Origin: Trileptium ribeirensis
Taxonomy: Eukaryota; Nematoda; Enoplea; Enoplida; Thoracostomopsidae
Reading direction: 5' to 3'
Assembly: GCA_030248225.1 (NCBI GenBank)
Contig: JASANE010012752.1
Coordinates: forward strand, 58,587 to 122,586
Length of the DNA stretch: 64,000 nucleotides
Under the pieces are notes generated by a model. The model worked only from the letters and a program-made list of their open reading frames with translations. It was not told the origin of the DNA and did no database searches. Shown one piece after another: positions 1 to 12,176 of the stretch (positions are counted from its first letter, which is position 1; each line of letters begins with the position of its first letter). Both the position numbers and the translations under genes were made by a program.

Positions 1-717
1 TCACATCCAAATGGAGCTATTTTTTAACAAATATTCACATAAATTACTGCAAACCTTAAATTCATATCTTAGTAAAAGATGCTTCCGGGTATTCAGTCAT
101 CGGTTAGCTGCTGAGCTGTTGGCTGCCTGGTTGACTTCAAAGCTATGTGTTGCTCAACACTTTGAAAATTGAACTTGACGAAGTAATGTTCGAATAAATA
201 AATTAATAATAAATAAATAAATAAATTATCGAACTTGAAGTTTACACAGTAAGAGTTTAACTGAGTTGAATGTTCTTCCATGAGGGAACCTAATCATCCA
301 ACGTAGGCATTGACCATATATTACTGAAGTAACATGGAAGACGTAAAATGTAAAAGATATACCCTTGGGAGCACATATACCCTGAGCATCAATGCTTCGC
401 TATCGTTCTCACAGTTGCAAATATTCCCGTTCCCATCTTTACAAGTTTTTCCACAAGAGATTTTCCCTCTATTTAGTACATTCTTTTAGTTAATTATTTT
501 CAGAAATAATGTTTTCAAAGCTATTTTGATTCTTGAGTAACTTTCAATGAACTGGGATACAATTCAATCATCAATGTTGCAGGGTTTGACTGGTCAATTC
601 TAGCCTTGTTTCAAACCCCGTGACATACAACACTCCATCATAAATAACTTGCAATGCGAACAGTAGACTGTTTTGAATTGCCCTGATTTTTAATGTAACT
701 GCTGTTACTGTTTTCAG
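1..717. other. Intron or upstream sequence of the Ly6-like gene
   Basis: AT-rich sequence with no exon I can support. It ends in the T-rich acceptor TTTTCAG at 711-717, directly before the first visible exon. That exon begins inside a Ly6-type domain, so the exon coding the first half of the domain should lie to the left. I could not find it here, so it is probably outside the window. Confidence 0.5.
194..227. repeat. (TAAA)n-like microsatellite
   Basis: Short imperfect run of AATAAATA-type units with one TTAATAAT interruption. Simple sequence with no further meaning visible. Confidence 0.7.
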
Positions 718-1073
718 AAAAGTATGCCGTGGAGAAATTCTGTGTGAGCGATCAAAGCCTCGAGGTTGACTACGGACGTGCAGCAGGTCAGACGTCCGAT
801 GGTTGCTTCATAACTGCTGGTGGATGGATCAAATTTTGTGTTTGTTCAGCATCTAATTGCAATCAGCCGCCGATCTCTGCTCAGCTCTCGATGTATCCAC
901 CACTTAATCTAGAGGATATTGATGAAAATAGCATTGCCGGGAGTGGTATGAATTCCCAAAGATCTGGGTTGATTGGAGAATTGGGTAGTGAAAGCGGTAG
1001 TGGCAGTTTGATTCCTGCGCTCAACGCTGAACCATCAGAAATGAATTCAATTCGGCCAAAGCCGGTTATAGAG
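718..1073 (+). CDS. Ly6/uPAR-like GPI-anchored protein, exon A (partial gene, 718-8167)
   Basis: First visible exon of a four-exon gene (718-1073, 2222-2366, 5179-5345, 7778-8167). It follows a TTTTCAG acceptor and ends at GAG|GTTAGT. It enters with two bases of a split codon and leaves at a codon boundary. The start encodes the C-terminal half of a three-finger domain: C..., then DGC, then FCVCSASNCNQ, matching the closing Cys-x-Cys...Asn-Cys-Asn signature of Ly6/uPAR proteins. A Ser/Gly/Asn/Pro-rich linker of about 65 residues follows. The four exons join in one frame to exactly 351 residues plus stop. The family are extracellular, disulphide-bonded, membrane-tethered proteins; nematode examples include ODR-2-type proteins. 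The 5' part is missing to the left. The Ly6 assignment is from the Cys pattern and exon phases; ligand and role are unknown. Confidence 0.8.
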
Positions 1074-2221
1074 GTTAGTTAAAGATTTAGTTAAAAATAT
1101 CTGCAAGAAATGATCAGTTCCATATAGAATAGAAAACCCATGAATATCGGAAATCTTAATTTAGCATTACTCTTTTGCTGCCTTATTGTACTAGCATGGC
1201 CAAACTTTGGCCAGCATCACATACATGTTGTATCATTCTAACGGTATATCCACGATTTCAGAAAGATATCAAACAACAATCATATACTGGGAGACAGCTG
1301 GAAACACTGGCGCTGTAAAAATTCCTGATATTACATGCAGTTCTTAAAAAAATCAGACCTGCTCAGAATCAAGGACATTGTATATTTTATACCTTTTGCC
1401 GAACTTGGATGAAAAAGCATGTGTGACGAAAATCTGCAGTGATAAAAAGTATGTCGCATATGTATTCTGCAAAGATATATCAATATTCAGGCTGGAAGAT
1501 CTTTGGGCTTACAGTTAAGAATATAGTCAAACGTCATCTAAGAAACCGTACAAAAATTTCATGATTGTCGAGGGAAAGTATTGCAGGTATTATAATCCAT
1601 GGCCCCCAACTTACGGCACTTCTTTTGCGTATCCCTGAACCTCCACATTATTAAAAATATACATTTTTAAAAAATGTTGCTACTCAACATAGTTCACGGG
1701 CGTGGACCAGCCAAATTTTGTACTAATTTCAGTGCTTTATTTATCTTTTTACGTTTTTCCGATGGCAATATGAGACCCTTACTACTTTTTGAATATTTGA
1801 TGTCTCTGCTTTCCAAAGGCCTAAAGCAGTGAAATGAATCATTCTCATAAGTGATTGCGTGAAGTATTGCAAACTGGTAAGTAATTTTCGTCTGCTTATT
1901 ACGACAAATCTTTTTTTTTATGTTTTTGTACGTAGGCGTCGCCCAGCCAGGCTTCGTTCATGTGGTTTGCCTTAAGAAGCTTCTCGAATTGTAAGCTTTT
2001 TAAAACTCTAACGCTCTTGTCCCAGGTAAACACTTAGATCAGTAATCGACCCATAATATACAATACAACCTGACCCAAGTTGGGGCCCAAGATTGAACTA
2101 ATAATGCAGTTATGTTATAAAAATGTACTACGATATCCACATAGTTTTTTAAACTACATTAGCCATATCACTGTAAATAACCTCAAAATATAGGTATATA
2201 TTTTATATCCTTAATTAATAG
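1074..2221 (+). other. Intron between Ly6 exons A and B
   Basis: Starts GTTAGT and ends TTAATAG. AT-rich; no gene or clear repeat seen inside. Confidence 0.7.
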
Positions 2222-2366
2222 GGTGCGCATTTATGCCAGCAATGCAGCGAGACTTCTGCTTCCGACAGCAAGAACTGTGTGAAGCCGTTTGAGATGGACT
2301 GCAGTTTAGAATATCCGTTCTCTGCTACGGTATATTGCCTAACTCGAATGACAAAAAATCCTGACG
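2222..2366 (+). CDS. Ly6/uPAR-like protein, exon B (N-terminal half of a Ly6 domain)
   Basis: This exon is too short to stand out as an open frame but is clear from its content and phases. It starts at a codon boundary after TTAATAG and ends one base into a codon at GACG|GTAAAA. It encodes GAHLCQQCSE..., then a Cys in NCVKPFEMDC, then TVYCL, closing with a Lys-Asn-Pro-Asp stretch. C-x-x-C, followed by Cys-x-x-Pro-Phe, a further Cys and Tyr-Cys, is the standard first half of a Ly6 domain. Exon C supplies the second half in matching phase (G + GC). This domain follows the one closed in exon A, so the protein has at least two tandem Ly6 domains. Confidence 0.8.
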
Positions 2367-5178
2367 GTAAAATAAATAACAGTTCTTAATATTTATGTCA
2401 CTCAACATCGTCTAATGTATTCTGGTCACTCTACTTTCGTGATTACGCTATAACGTAATATTTATTATATCTCATAATTAAAAGAATTAATGGCAGAATC
2501 GTATGATTTTTCGGCACGCACAGGTAGGGAGTATTCGATAATATCGTGGAAAGTCTACTTGAAATACTCTTTGCAGTCTTGAACTAAGTTTAACAGGAGA
2601 TATCCAAGAATGGAATTTAACAATCTTATGGCAACTATAACTTTTATGACTATTTTTATAAGTCAGTCGTCGAGAAACCATCATACAAAGTGTCGTTCTA
2701 TATCTTAAGCCATACATAATGACTTTTACAAACAGGCTGGATGTTATACAAATAAATCTTACAAAGGCGGACATATAAAAATCTGATTTAAGTATCGCTA
2801 GTAAGTGAATTCCAAAGTGCAACAGGGAATTATTTGCAAGAATTTTATAAATAAAAATACTCTGGCTGTTCCAATTGTTTGAAGATAGTCGAATTGGAAC
2901 CAGATTTGATATTATATCACAGCTAAGCGCAAAACCAGTAGCAATGCCTTAATCGTATCCGAAAAACAAATGGACAGAATTTGAACAGATGTTCGGGCAA
3001 GTGCCACTACAATGTCAGTAACTAAAGTCATGGCGAGAAAGTTCATTGCTGTCTACGTAACAGCCAAATTCGTCGAAACACTTGAGCACCGTACAGTCCT
3101 ATAATGTGAAGTTAATCATTTTGATAATCGCCATGTTGGTGTAATTAAAAACTCTGAACACCTCAGCATATACCTAATACGTTTGATGAATTCAATTATG
3201 GTGGATCTTCAGTATATGTCTTCATGAATGCGACCAACTGAATTTGAGACGTTTGAAAAGCCGTCTTTCACTTAGTATCAGATTTATAATAACCTCTTAA
3301 TTACGGTCGTATTTAGGCTGTGCAACGAAAGTTTAGCTAAGATACACTAAACAATGGTGAATATACGGTAAAGGTTGTGTAACTAATATAGTTCGATCTT
3401 GCAACGGAGTTATAGCAATATCACTGCATTAACATATATCGTTAACGCTGAGGGATCATCGCTGGAAAAGGGTAGCTGCCGACAGTCATCGGGCTTTCAG
3501 TTAGTGTTTTCACCATGTTTAAACAATATATACTTCTATTGCCAGCAACTCTTTTTTTCTGTTAATATCAAACATAGCTGGATTTTACGCCCAGGCAAAT
3601 TTTATTTCTGCTGTGGGTAGTTTTTTCATTAGAACTTGTATGAAAACGGTGTGAAAATTTTGATAGTAAAGAACTGAATAAACCATTGTAACGCACGTAA
3701 AGCTTTATTTTCGGTTCTCAAACAACCCAGTGGTTAGCTTAGTTTAAGCGTCGCCAAAGATTGATGAGAAAATGCTCTTATAATAAAAACATAGTTAAAT
3801 ATTTCTTTAATAAAACATCACCGTAAGCCCGATTGACGTCACAATCAACTCAACCAATAAAGCAAAGTAAAGGATTTGGTTAAAATAAGACTCATAAAAA
3901 ATTTGTGGCTTAGTATACAGAGAAAAAATCTAGCCTAGTCTAATATTCTAATCTGTAATTTCAAAGGAGGCAATTTGGCAAGAGGACAGAAATATTAGAT
4001 CCAGGATTTAAATTATATATCTCGACTTCCGTGCTTATATGTTCATAAAATTTGACTGGGATTTTAGAACCGGCATGCGCGGTAGTAGAGTGGTAAGCTC
4101 GTGTGCGTCACAATTTTAAGTGAATTTAAAATACATCCTTAACGGCGAATTCGCATTTTGGACTAAGAGAAAAACGTATCGCATTTCCCTTTGGTGGATT
4201 GTATTGTGGAATGAAATTGTCATCAGAAATAAGGTTTTAAATGAGAATATAGTTCAGTCGGACAACTGTTTGAGGCTGCCAATTATAATAGCATTGCTTT
4301 CAGTTAGTTCCAAGCTTATTGAGAACCTCTATTTTAACTTGGGTTTATTGCTGGCATGCTCATAGGGATTTGTGACGTCTGACCCCTTGGCATGTGCTCC
4401 ACCTACGGCGGCGTAAAACTTCCAGAAAATCGGCAAAATCAAAAATTTGGGAAAATAGCCACAAATTCGCAAAAATTAGGAAACGTTAGCAATAACTAGG
4501 AAAAATTAGCAAAAACAGATGAAATTTAGGAAAATTATGAACTTTCAAAAACTGAACCTCCGCCGGCAGGCTCACGCCCCTTGGGACCCCTCTCCCTGCC
4601 CTACCAGCTGCCCGCTCAGGTGACCTCGCATTAGGCATGCATTGTTGCATTAAGCATCTATTGATAAAAATACAATCGAAAATTGCTTGGAGTGGGCCAA
4701 TCATCCCATACATACCGCAATCACCGAGTTATGTTGTAGTTTATAACCTTGTAATGACATTGCAATTTTTAACATTACAAGTTGTAATATTTGACATACC
4801 TATAGTGCTCACCGTCAGTTAGCAGCCTTGAGTCACCCAACAGTAAACGCAAACTGCCGCGGTACAATACTTACGAAAATCTCGTTGGTTACCGAAATTA
4901 AAATACTTTGCCATGCTTACATTTCGCACATATATATTGTAGTTATAAATCGTTGCACGATTATGATTTTTGACATAAGTTTTTAATCCTTTACTTATGA
5001 CTCTTCGACGAGGTTTACGTTCGAGATTGTCTAAACAGATTTCGGCACCTAGTCGTTAAGCCGACAAACACTAGGTGGCTCTCCCTCCTTTCAGAAATTT
5101 TTTACAGTATGTATACGAATAAAATAACAATTAGATAAAAACGCTTACAGTTGCCATTTTGATTTAGTTCGGTTTCAG
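2367..5178 (+). other. Intron between Ly6 exons B and C
   Basis: 2.8 kb, starting GTAAAA and ending GGTTTCAG. Contains a GC-rich dispersed repeat at about 4352-4640, listed separately. The short open frames inside look like chance. Confidence 0.75.
4352..4640 (+). repeat. Dispersed repeat, CATGCTCATA-ended family (copy 1)
   Basis: GC-rich ends around an A-rich core that repeats phrases like AAAATTTGGGAAAA. The left end carries CATGCTCATAGGG and, 45 bases on, the 13-mer CACCTACGGCGGC (4400-4412). The same 13-mer occurs inverted at 11179-11191, and the same terminus occurs inverted at 11237-11247, in the left arm at 58105-58116 and inverted in the right arm at 61262-61273. No coding capacity seen; the right boundary is approximate. 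Confidence 0.6.
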
Positions 5179-5345
5179 GCATGTTTTTAACGGAAAAGCG
5201 ATGCATTTCAAGCCACGACCACCAAACCCAGTATCCGGGCACAAAGGTTGTTCATGACGGATGTGGAGCTGCATGGAACGGCTATGTTCAGTATTGTGTT
5301 TGTCAGACTGACAACTGCAATGAACAAAACCTACGCAGACAACAG
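5179..5345 (+). CDS. Ly6/uPAR-like protein, exon C (C-terminal half of the second Ly6 domain)
   Basis: Follows the GGTTTCAG acceptor, completes the split Gly codon from exon B and ends at CAGCAG|GTAATA on a codon boundary. It encodes MFLTEKRC..., then HDGCGAAWNG and YCVCQTDNCNEQ. The DGC and the closing YCVC-x-TDNCN are the hallmark second half of a Ly6/uPAR domain and closely parallel exon A (DGC..., FCVCSASNCNQ). The two domains therefore probably arose by duplication of a two-exon module with the same internal phase-1 intron. The open frame on the opposite strand here is a shadow. Confidence 0.82.
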
Positions 5346-7777
5346 GTAATACATGCTTTATGTGCAGTAACACATTGTCGTCACTGCAGCCATAATTGCT
5401 AAAATATTCACCACTGATCAGTGTGATCACGTGCCGCTTGACGGCTGTGATAGTAACGAAATACGACTGATAAGGCTTGGTATTTGGTTAAATATAATAA
5501 GACAAGTTTAGTATGGAAAATCTAACTTCTATTGAAGTATACGCCCGGTCGAGTCTCGAGTGGTATTTTTCTAATACAAATGTGTCACAGCAGTATTTGG
5601 TATCCATATAAAAACCACATAATCCAGAGCTGTTGGAAAACAATTAGTTTCAAATTTGAGACTTTGGCGTGATAAACAGATGTTCTGTGCCACTGGACCG
5701 CGTGTGCTTACAGCAAGGCTAAGAAATAAATGTTTACGCTTTTATGTTCTGTCCTAATGGATCGAATAAATAGCTGAATACGCTACTGAGATTATATATT
5801 ACGTTCTTTTAGCTTTGTTGGTCTTCATCAAAGGATTAACTTAATTGCCTATCAGTCAGCTAGCAAAATATAAGTTAAGTTCGGTATTACAAATATATGC
5901 ATTATTGTTAAAAAACCATTTTTTTAGTATCGGGCGTTATTGCCTATCGCACTCAAAAAGACAGCATACCTATAGTTTTATGAGCATAGATGTACGCTCA
6001 GGTTCCAATCGATGTGAAAATTTTACTGAAATACAGAAGCTTAGAGTCTGATTATATAGTCTTCTTACAGCGGAGATAAATACTCAGTTCGATAAAAGTT
6101 GAGGACAGTGGTTGGCTAAAAGCGTGTCATTAAGTGAACAGATTAGCGACCGAACGCTCGTTCTCTTCTTGCCAAAGAGTCCGCCACAGGCGCAACAATT
6201 TCAATTTCATATTTGCAGTGTTATACATATATTACAATTTCGGCAGTAGAATTCTAAGTGCTCAATATCTAATTTAGAGAGATATACGCAGCTATATTGA
6301 GCATCAAATTCCAAAATGAGGCATGAATTAATCTACTAAACGAGACCAAAATCATCTATATAGCTCAAGCGTTTGCAAAAATATTAGGTACCATTTCAGT
6401 GTATTTTGGGTCCTGTGGAACGTTGCAGCGTAAATAATGACAATACCATACCAACACACCATTTGTAGCTACATAGAGGATTAACTGATCTAGAAAAATG
6501 AGACCAAAAGCACCTATAGCTGGAGCGGTTACGGAGATATCAAGTATAATTTTGGTGTCTTGTGAGCCCATTAATAAACACTTTATGACCTAACAATACA
6601 AAGTAAATGATAATAGCAGTGTACCATTTTAGCTGCAGACATAGCGGTTCTTTGCTCTACAAAATGACATCAAATACACCTTAAGCGGTTGCAGAGATAT
6701 TCCCGTTTTCGTGTATTTGTGTTTCATGCGCCCAATTTAGGACCCGTTTTGACTTATATCGTAAGAAACCATGTAGCAAACTGTTATACAAAATCTTAGA
6801 GCGGGCTATTTGCTCTACAAAATGAGCTCAACTTGTCTCAGATATCTACACCGGCTGTCGAGCTACAATAGGAAACGCGATTTTTGGATCCCGTAGGCTC
6901 CATCCCATGGTCCTTTGACTCGTTTTTTTCGGAGAAGATGTTGAAATCGTCCTTCGGGCTTAACTGATTTCAAGCTTTCAAATATTCAACCCGGCTTGCC
7001 AAAGTTGAGTTATGCGTGTCATCATAAAAACCCAATAAGGAACATTGTCAAATTTCACCACTATCACGGCTAGCGAAAATTCTTCGCTCCACCCGTTTCA
7101 TTCACTACAGTCAGTATTCAATTATTGATTTGTGGCAGACAATATTTAGCTTTTTATAAAAATTAATATTTACACATGTTTAGCCAGAAACTAGATATTT
7201 GAACTTTGTATAAAAGTTCATTTAACGGGCAACACGATGTCCAACATGGCAGAGTCTGTGCACTGTTTATATGAATGTGTATTATATATGATATGGTAAA
7301 ATATTAATACATATCTTTATATGATTTAGTTGCACAAATTGATTATTATATTCGCCTGTTTCGACATTAAAATATTAAAATAGAGCACTTTAGAGTACAT
7401 TATGAAATATAAAACTTACATACGCTAGCTGTGTGGCCTTACCTTTAGACTCAGTGATAAGTACTACGTTCCCTAAACACTAGTGTCTGAATATCATAGC
7501 GGCTGTTGTCTTATACACCTCATTGTTAAGAGATTTCCATACCTGAAGACACATACCAGATGACGACAAAATTATAAATAACCTTTTAGCTTTAAAAGGA
7601 CACGAAAAATGAAAAATGTATCTGATAATAGTTGTTGTGAAGCCCAAGGCTGAACACATGTTTCATTTCTGCTGTTCAAGCCTTAAGATTCTGTAGTTAG
7701 GCTAGGAAACCTTATGGCTTTTAAACGAAAATAGTATGTCTGTATTTGTTTTATAAAATCAAAGAGCATATTTTCAG
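5346..7777 (+). other. Intron between Ly6 exons C and D
   Basis: 2.4 kb, starting GTAATA and ending ATTTTCAG. Contains a diverged tandem array at about 6300-6900, listed separately. No further exon seen. Confidence 0.75.
6300..6900 (+). repeat. Diverged tandem array, about 160-bp units, four copies
   Basis: A phrase of the form CTCTACAAAATGAGACCAAA, followed by GCGGTTGCAGAGATAT, recurs. The anchor base of GAG/GAC falls at 6342, 6500, 6666 and 6824, giving periods of 158, 166 and 158. Copies are considerably diverged, so the array is old. It lies wholly inside the intron, and the minus-strand open frame at 6365-6571 is a by-product of it. Confidence 0.65.
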
Positions 7778-8167
7778 GCGCAACAAGGCTTCGTTCCGCC
7801 TGTTCTTCCCACGAGTTCATCATCACTATATCCAAAGCATCGTTTAAGCGGAGTCCATCAGAACAGCGTTCTTAATAGCGTGGCTGGTTCACTTAACAGT
7901 GATCAGGGACTAGATGTTCAACACAATGTTGCTGGGAATAGCGGGAAGTACACCGACGAAAATGGTGTGGTATACTACGGAAACGGTCAAAATTCAGCAG
8001 GACAGAAGCTGCAGGGAACCCAAGAATCAACTACATACGACGAGCTGTCACAGAAATTTCTGATAGAGCATTCGCAATCAGCATCGACAGCAACACCAGC
8101 ATTCTACATTCCGTCAGTACCAAAAATTACGGCTTTGTTGTTAAGTATAATAGTTGCAACCATGTAG
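7778..8167 (+). CDS. Ly6/uPAR-like protein, terminal exon D with GPI-type tail
   Basis: Starts on a codon boundary after ATTTTCAG and reads to TAG at 8165-8167. It encodes a Gln/Ser/Asn/Gly-rich stalk beginning AQQGFVPP. The end is PSVPKITALLLSIIVATM and stop: a short hydrophobic segment with nothing charged after it. Such an end is the usual signal for GPI-anchor attachment, as expected for a Ly6 surface protein. The open frame called from a later Met-type codon is only part of this exon; the real exon extends about 100 bases further left. Several Ser/Ala residues before the hydrophobic run could serve as the anchor site, but I cannot pick one. Confidence 0.75.
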   Translation, partial: AQQGFVPPVLPTSSSSLYPKHRLSGVHQNSVLNSVAGSLNSDQGLDVQHNVAGNSGKYTDENGVVYYGNGQNSAGQKLQGTQESTTYDELSQKFLIEHSQSASTATPAFYIPSVPKITALLLSIIVATM

Positions 8168-9069
8168 TAAAGTTATCCAACAGAAATTCACTATAATGTA
8201 ACACAAATTAGCGACGCAACTGTAAACGTTCATTTTTCATTGCTGTACTTAGAAAATTTTAGTTTAGCAGAAATATAACACCGACATTTGATGCTCTTGT
8301 TTTCGACTCATGAACCACGTTAAAACTAGGTTTCAATGGTAAATTTTTTTATTCGGCCAAACAGCACGTACGCTATAACAAGCTGTTTGACTATATTAAT
8401 ATATGTCAGCGGGTTGCTGTTTATCAATACCGTTTAGTTGGTTAGTTTACAGAAAAAATACATAAACTGCTACAGGTCAACGTGTAGAAACTTTATGGTG
8501 TGCTGAAAAGGCTAGGATTCCAGCTTACAGGCAGTATTTGTCATGCTGTTTTTGCTATAAAATTGTAATAGAATGTACACGTTGTAATGGTCTATAACAC
8601 ATTGGTCAGGTGGTCGAGGTTGTCTTGTTGATCACACGCGAATACTTTTGTACACTCGAACCATGCTCAATCTTAGCTTAAAAGTTGACCAAAAATGTGT
8701 ATGCCTTCAAATTTAGCTATATTTTAATGTAAGCTGTTTTTAGCAAATCAAAAACTTAATATATCATTGTTCTTTCTGCTCTACAATGTCTACAAATTCC
8801 ATAAAGCAATGGCGGCAGCCTTACATATAGTCCTTCAGCTTTGACTAGAATTAAATTCCGAGTGCGAAATAGTCATGTAGGTTAATATATGTCTTCATTA
8901 GGGTTACACTTCTTATGACGACCACATGCGTGTATGTGATCCTTAAACTGTTTTATATTGGAGCATTGTAATGCTTTAAATTAGTGATTGTTGTTGTAGA
9001 ATAAAGGTTGGCTTCTTCAAAGTTTAACAGAGAATTGTAATAGAATATATAACAGTGAGTTTAGCGCGA
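8168..9069. other. 3' flank of the Ly6-like gene
   Basis: AT-rich, with no gene seen. An AATAAA hexamer near 9000 could be a polyadenylation signal for the Ly6-like gene, but it is far from the stop and such hexamers are common at this base composition. Confidence 0.35.
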
Positions 9070-9312
9070 TAGATGTCGCTTAGGCAGGGTGAGAAATCCT
9101 CTAAGTTGCGTAAACCTCCAGGAATATTCAAACCCACTTTGGCGCCACACCCTTCCACCCCCACCCCTACGTGGAGTGCAAAAACTTTTGGGAGTTATAA
9201 ATTAATTGCAACATAAATTTTAAGGCAAAATTGAGGAATGAAACAATTTGAGAAAAAACTGGGAGATTGGGAAAAATTTTTTCGCTGCCTCCCTGGCTTA
9301 CCCCTTTGTCTA
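9070..9312. repeat. GC-rich/A-rich dispersed repeat fragment
   Basis: C-rich block (near 9145-9175) followed by an A-rich core with GGGAGATTGGGAAAAATT, then a second GC-rich edge. It resembles the core of the repeat at 4352-4640, but the diagnostic terminus was not found, so family membership is tentative. The 9313-11045 stretch after it shows nothing supportable. Confidence 0.4.
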
Positions 9313-11049
9313 GAGTTCCGGCAGAAAATACAGGTTGATCACAAACCTTTAAAATACATTGAGGAATAAAGCGTGCACTGCGGACTTCAGAAAATCAGAG
9401 ATAAACTGTATTAAAACTAAGAAAAAAATTGCACTTTTTACTGGTCTGGGGATCCAAAGTTTATGCAATCCAGATTATTACAATTAATAAACTAACACAA
9501 ATATAAATATAATAATATTATAAATTTGTCCAAGTATCTTCTGGACAAATAAGTACATACACACTATACAGGTGTTCAAGCAGCGTAATTTATTATTAAA
9601 CATTATTGAAACGTCAAGTAAGAACTACATACTGTTCAGTATTAATCAACATAACACTGATTTCAAAATAAAATATGACAACTGAAACCGTCGTTACAGC
9701 ATTTTAATTTATTAAAGGCATATAAATTCTTAACTCATTATAAATGTATAAATACAACAACGTACCGACCAATAAAATTAACTGAAGCCGAACGACCGTA
9801 GCGAGCGGAGTTTCCTCAATAAATCCGTTACTGTGCAAAAATGCTTTTTGTCCGTCTGTATATAAATACTTCACAAGATATGCTAATTTTTGCAAATTTT
9901 TTTACTCGACGCATATTAGAATGTAGCGTTGTGTTTGCGTTGCCCCAGTGAAATCTTTCATAAATTTTCATAAAACAGATACGAATTTGTAGACTTTAAA
10001 TTTGGCCCTCTAGGTCCGCAACATCTTAGGTTATAATTATTTGCCCAAAACATCGGATCGAAAAATACACTACTATGCGCAGTAATCTTGTCAGTTATAA
10101 CCCTGTTAGTATGGTTACGTCTGAGTAACCGTTTGAAACTATGAGATAAAGTTTAAAATTACCCTCAAAAGAGTTAAATTTTCAAAATTTTGACAAAGTA
10201 ACCTCCCGATTATTGGTCGTGTACGGTAGATTATGGCTATCTAATCCGTGTAACAGGTTTCATTTATTGTTTCGAAGCTAGATTGGGTAAGTTATAACAA
10301 ATTAAGATTGCTTAATGTTGGAACCAAAACAATAGTCGAAATTTGTAGCATTTTCAGCACCGGTGTATAAAGAGAGTTAAATGCACAAACTGAGGCAAAT
10401 GCTAGGATGCTATAAGGGTCCTGCCGCTTTGATATATCATTACAGTGGCCGTAGCAATGCTGGTAAAGTATTGCTGATGTATTATTATTATTGTATGAGA
10501 CTCTGAATTGGGCTCGCAAAACTTAGCTTTTTGTTATAATTTAAAGCGTTGCTTACTATAAAATCACGTTTCGCGTATTTTTTTATGATGTGGTCTTAAA
10601 AAGTTAGCTCAATGATTTTTTAATAATGTGGAGGCATCAAGGGAGCTGAAACAGCAGTCTGTCTTAAACTTTTCTTATTGGTCTGGACTTATACAGTGAC
10701 CTCCGCGGTTTTAGGTGTGGGCCGTTAGATTTTAAAACACTTAGACACTAAAACACTTAGATTTTTAAAACGCCACTGAAACACACATAAGAAACTGGCC
10801 CAAATCAAACCAAAATAATTAAATCCTACCGACGCATAAATTATTTTAAACTAGCATATATATATCGTTGAACACTGAAACCATGTTCTATTATCTGTCT
10901 AAGCCAGGATCTGTCAATTCCGTTCCGAACATCATTGTGCGAATTATTTCCTGCTTATTGCCATTTTGTTATGCGCCTATCAGAATTGCTTGATATTAAT
11001 AACTGTATAAATTTTGAACCTATATATGCCGCAAATTTATGCACGAGGT

Positions 11050-11250
11050 CCGCAATCGCCGGGCGATGGAGGCTGATAGCAGGTGCTAAGACGGGAGGGT
11101 AGCCGTTTAGGAAATGCTAGGCTAAGGAGAGTTTTCCAAATTTTTTGGTAACTTACCCCCAATTTTTGCCTGTTTCGAGCCGCCGTAGGTGAAGCGACTT
11201 GTCAGGAGGATCGGCGAATCACGCCACGGGCATTTCCTTATGAGCATTTA
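11050..11250 (-). repeat. Dispersed repeat, CATGCTCATA-ended family (copy 2, inverted)
   Basis: On the minus strand this reads ATGCTCATAAGG, then about 45 bases, then CACCTACGGCGGC, then an A-rich core with AAAATTTGGAAAA. That is the same order and spacing as the copy at 4352-4640. The left boundary is approximate. Confidence 0.6.
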
Positions 11251-11759
11251 TGTCCATAGAGGATTGGGTTCCACACCGGAAACAATGTCTACTTTTTTGA
11301 CGGCTTAGTTCCGTTCAAACTTCTTCCGAAAATATCACCTTAACTTGGATTTTATACCATGGCAATATTTATACCATTCTGTTAATATTATATAATAATT
11401 CTCAGTACGTGGTTTATAAGTAAATCTTTCACATGTAATACCTACTGTTGATTCACTTGCCCGATTTAGCTGAACATTTGTGACGGGTATCAAAAATGGT
11501 ATTTTAAAGAAAAAACTACTCTACTGTCTTGAAATTTATACAATGATAATTTAACACAATTATTGTGCGATACGATTAAATTTATGAATATTCATACAAC
11601 AAAAAATTTCTTTTAATACAAGTCTATATTTATATATACCTACTTACATTATGTTTCGTACAAATATTATTTCCAAATTAAGACAATTCATATATATCTT
11701 TCGTTTCATACAATATGTATTTTAATACGTACGATGTATGTGTTGTATTTCATGTAAAT

Positions 11760-12176
11760 ATAGGTGGAGATTCCCTTTGCGCTAAGCTATTCGGGCTAGC
11801 TGGTCAAAATTTTGTGGCCCGGCCGTTGGAATTAGAGATCAGCCCCGTCCAGAAAAGAAAAATTTTTCGGCGTAGCCCTGCCCGTTTGTAATTGGGAGTT
11901 GGCAAGATCAGGATATAAGCGATATAAAGATAAAAACCCATACATGAAATGAGCCCGATCCAAGATTAACATCGAACTGTGCGCGATTAATTCGGTCTTT
12001 GACTGAGGTGAGAACGATCCAAAATTTTTAGGCCCAACCCGGCTCGTTAGAAATCGGGGTCGGCCGGCCCGGATTAGTAACATTTCGGCTCAGCCCATTC
12101 ATAATCCGCTGTCCGCCCGCCCGTCTCGCGGTCCCGGTAGGGCCGGCCGGGCATCGGGCCGAAATCTTCACCTCTA
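11760..12176. repeat. GC-rich repeat with imperfect inverted ends, possible DNA transposon remnant
   Basis: A GC-rich island rich in CCCG/CGGC words (AGCCCCG, GGCCCGG, GGGCCG) in an AT-rich setting. The left edge TATAGGTGGAGATTCC resembles the reverse complement of the right edge, TAGAGGTGAAGATTTCGG. I found no convincing 8-bp target duplication, so hAT affiliation is only a guess. The two minus-strand open frames across it (11832-12083, 12074-12352) reflect high GC, not a gene. Confidence 0.4.

Noticed and set aside
4078..4115. tRNA-like A-box (GGTAGTAGAGTGGTAAGC)
   Set aside because: No matching B-box or acceptor-stem pairing downstream, so no tRNA gene or clear SINE could be supported.
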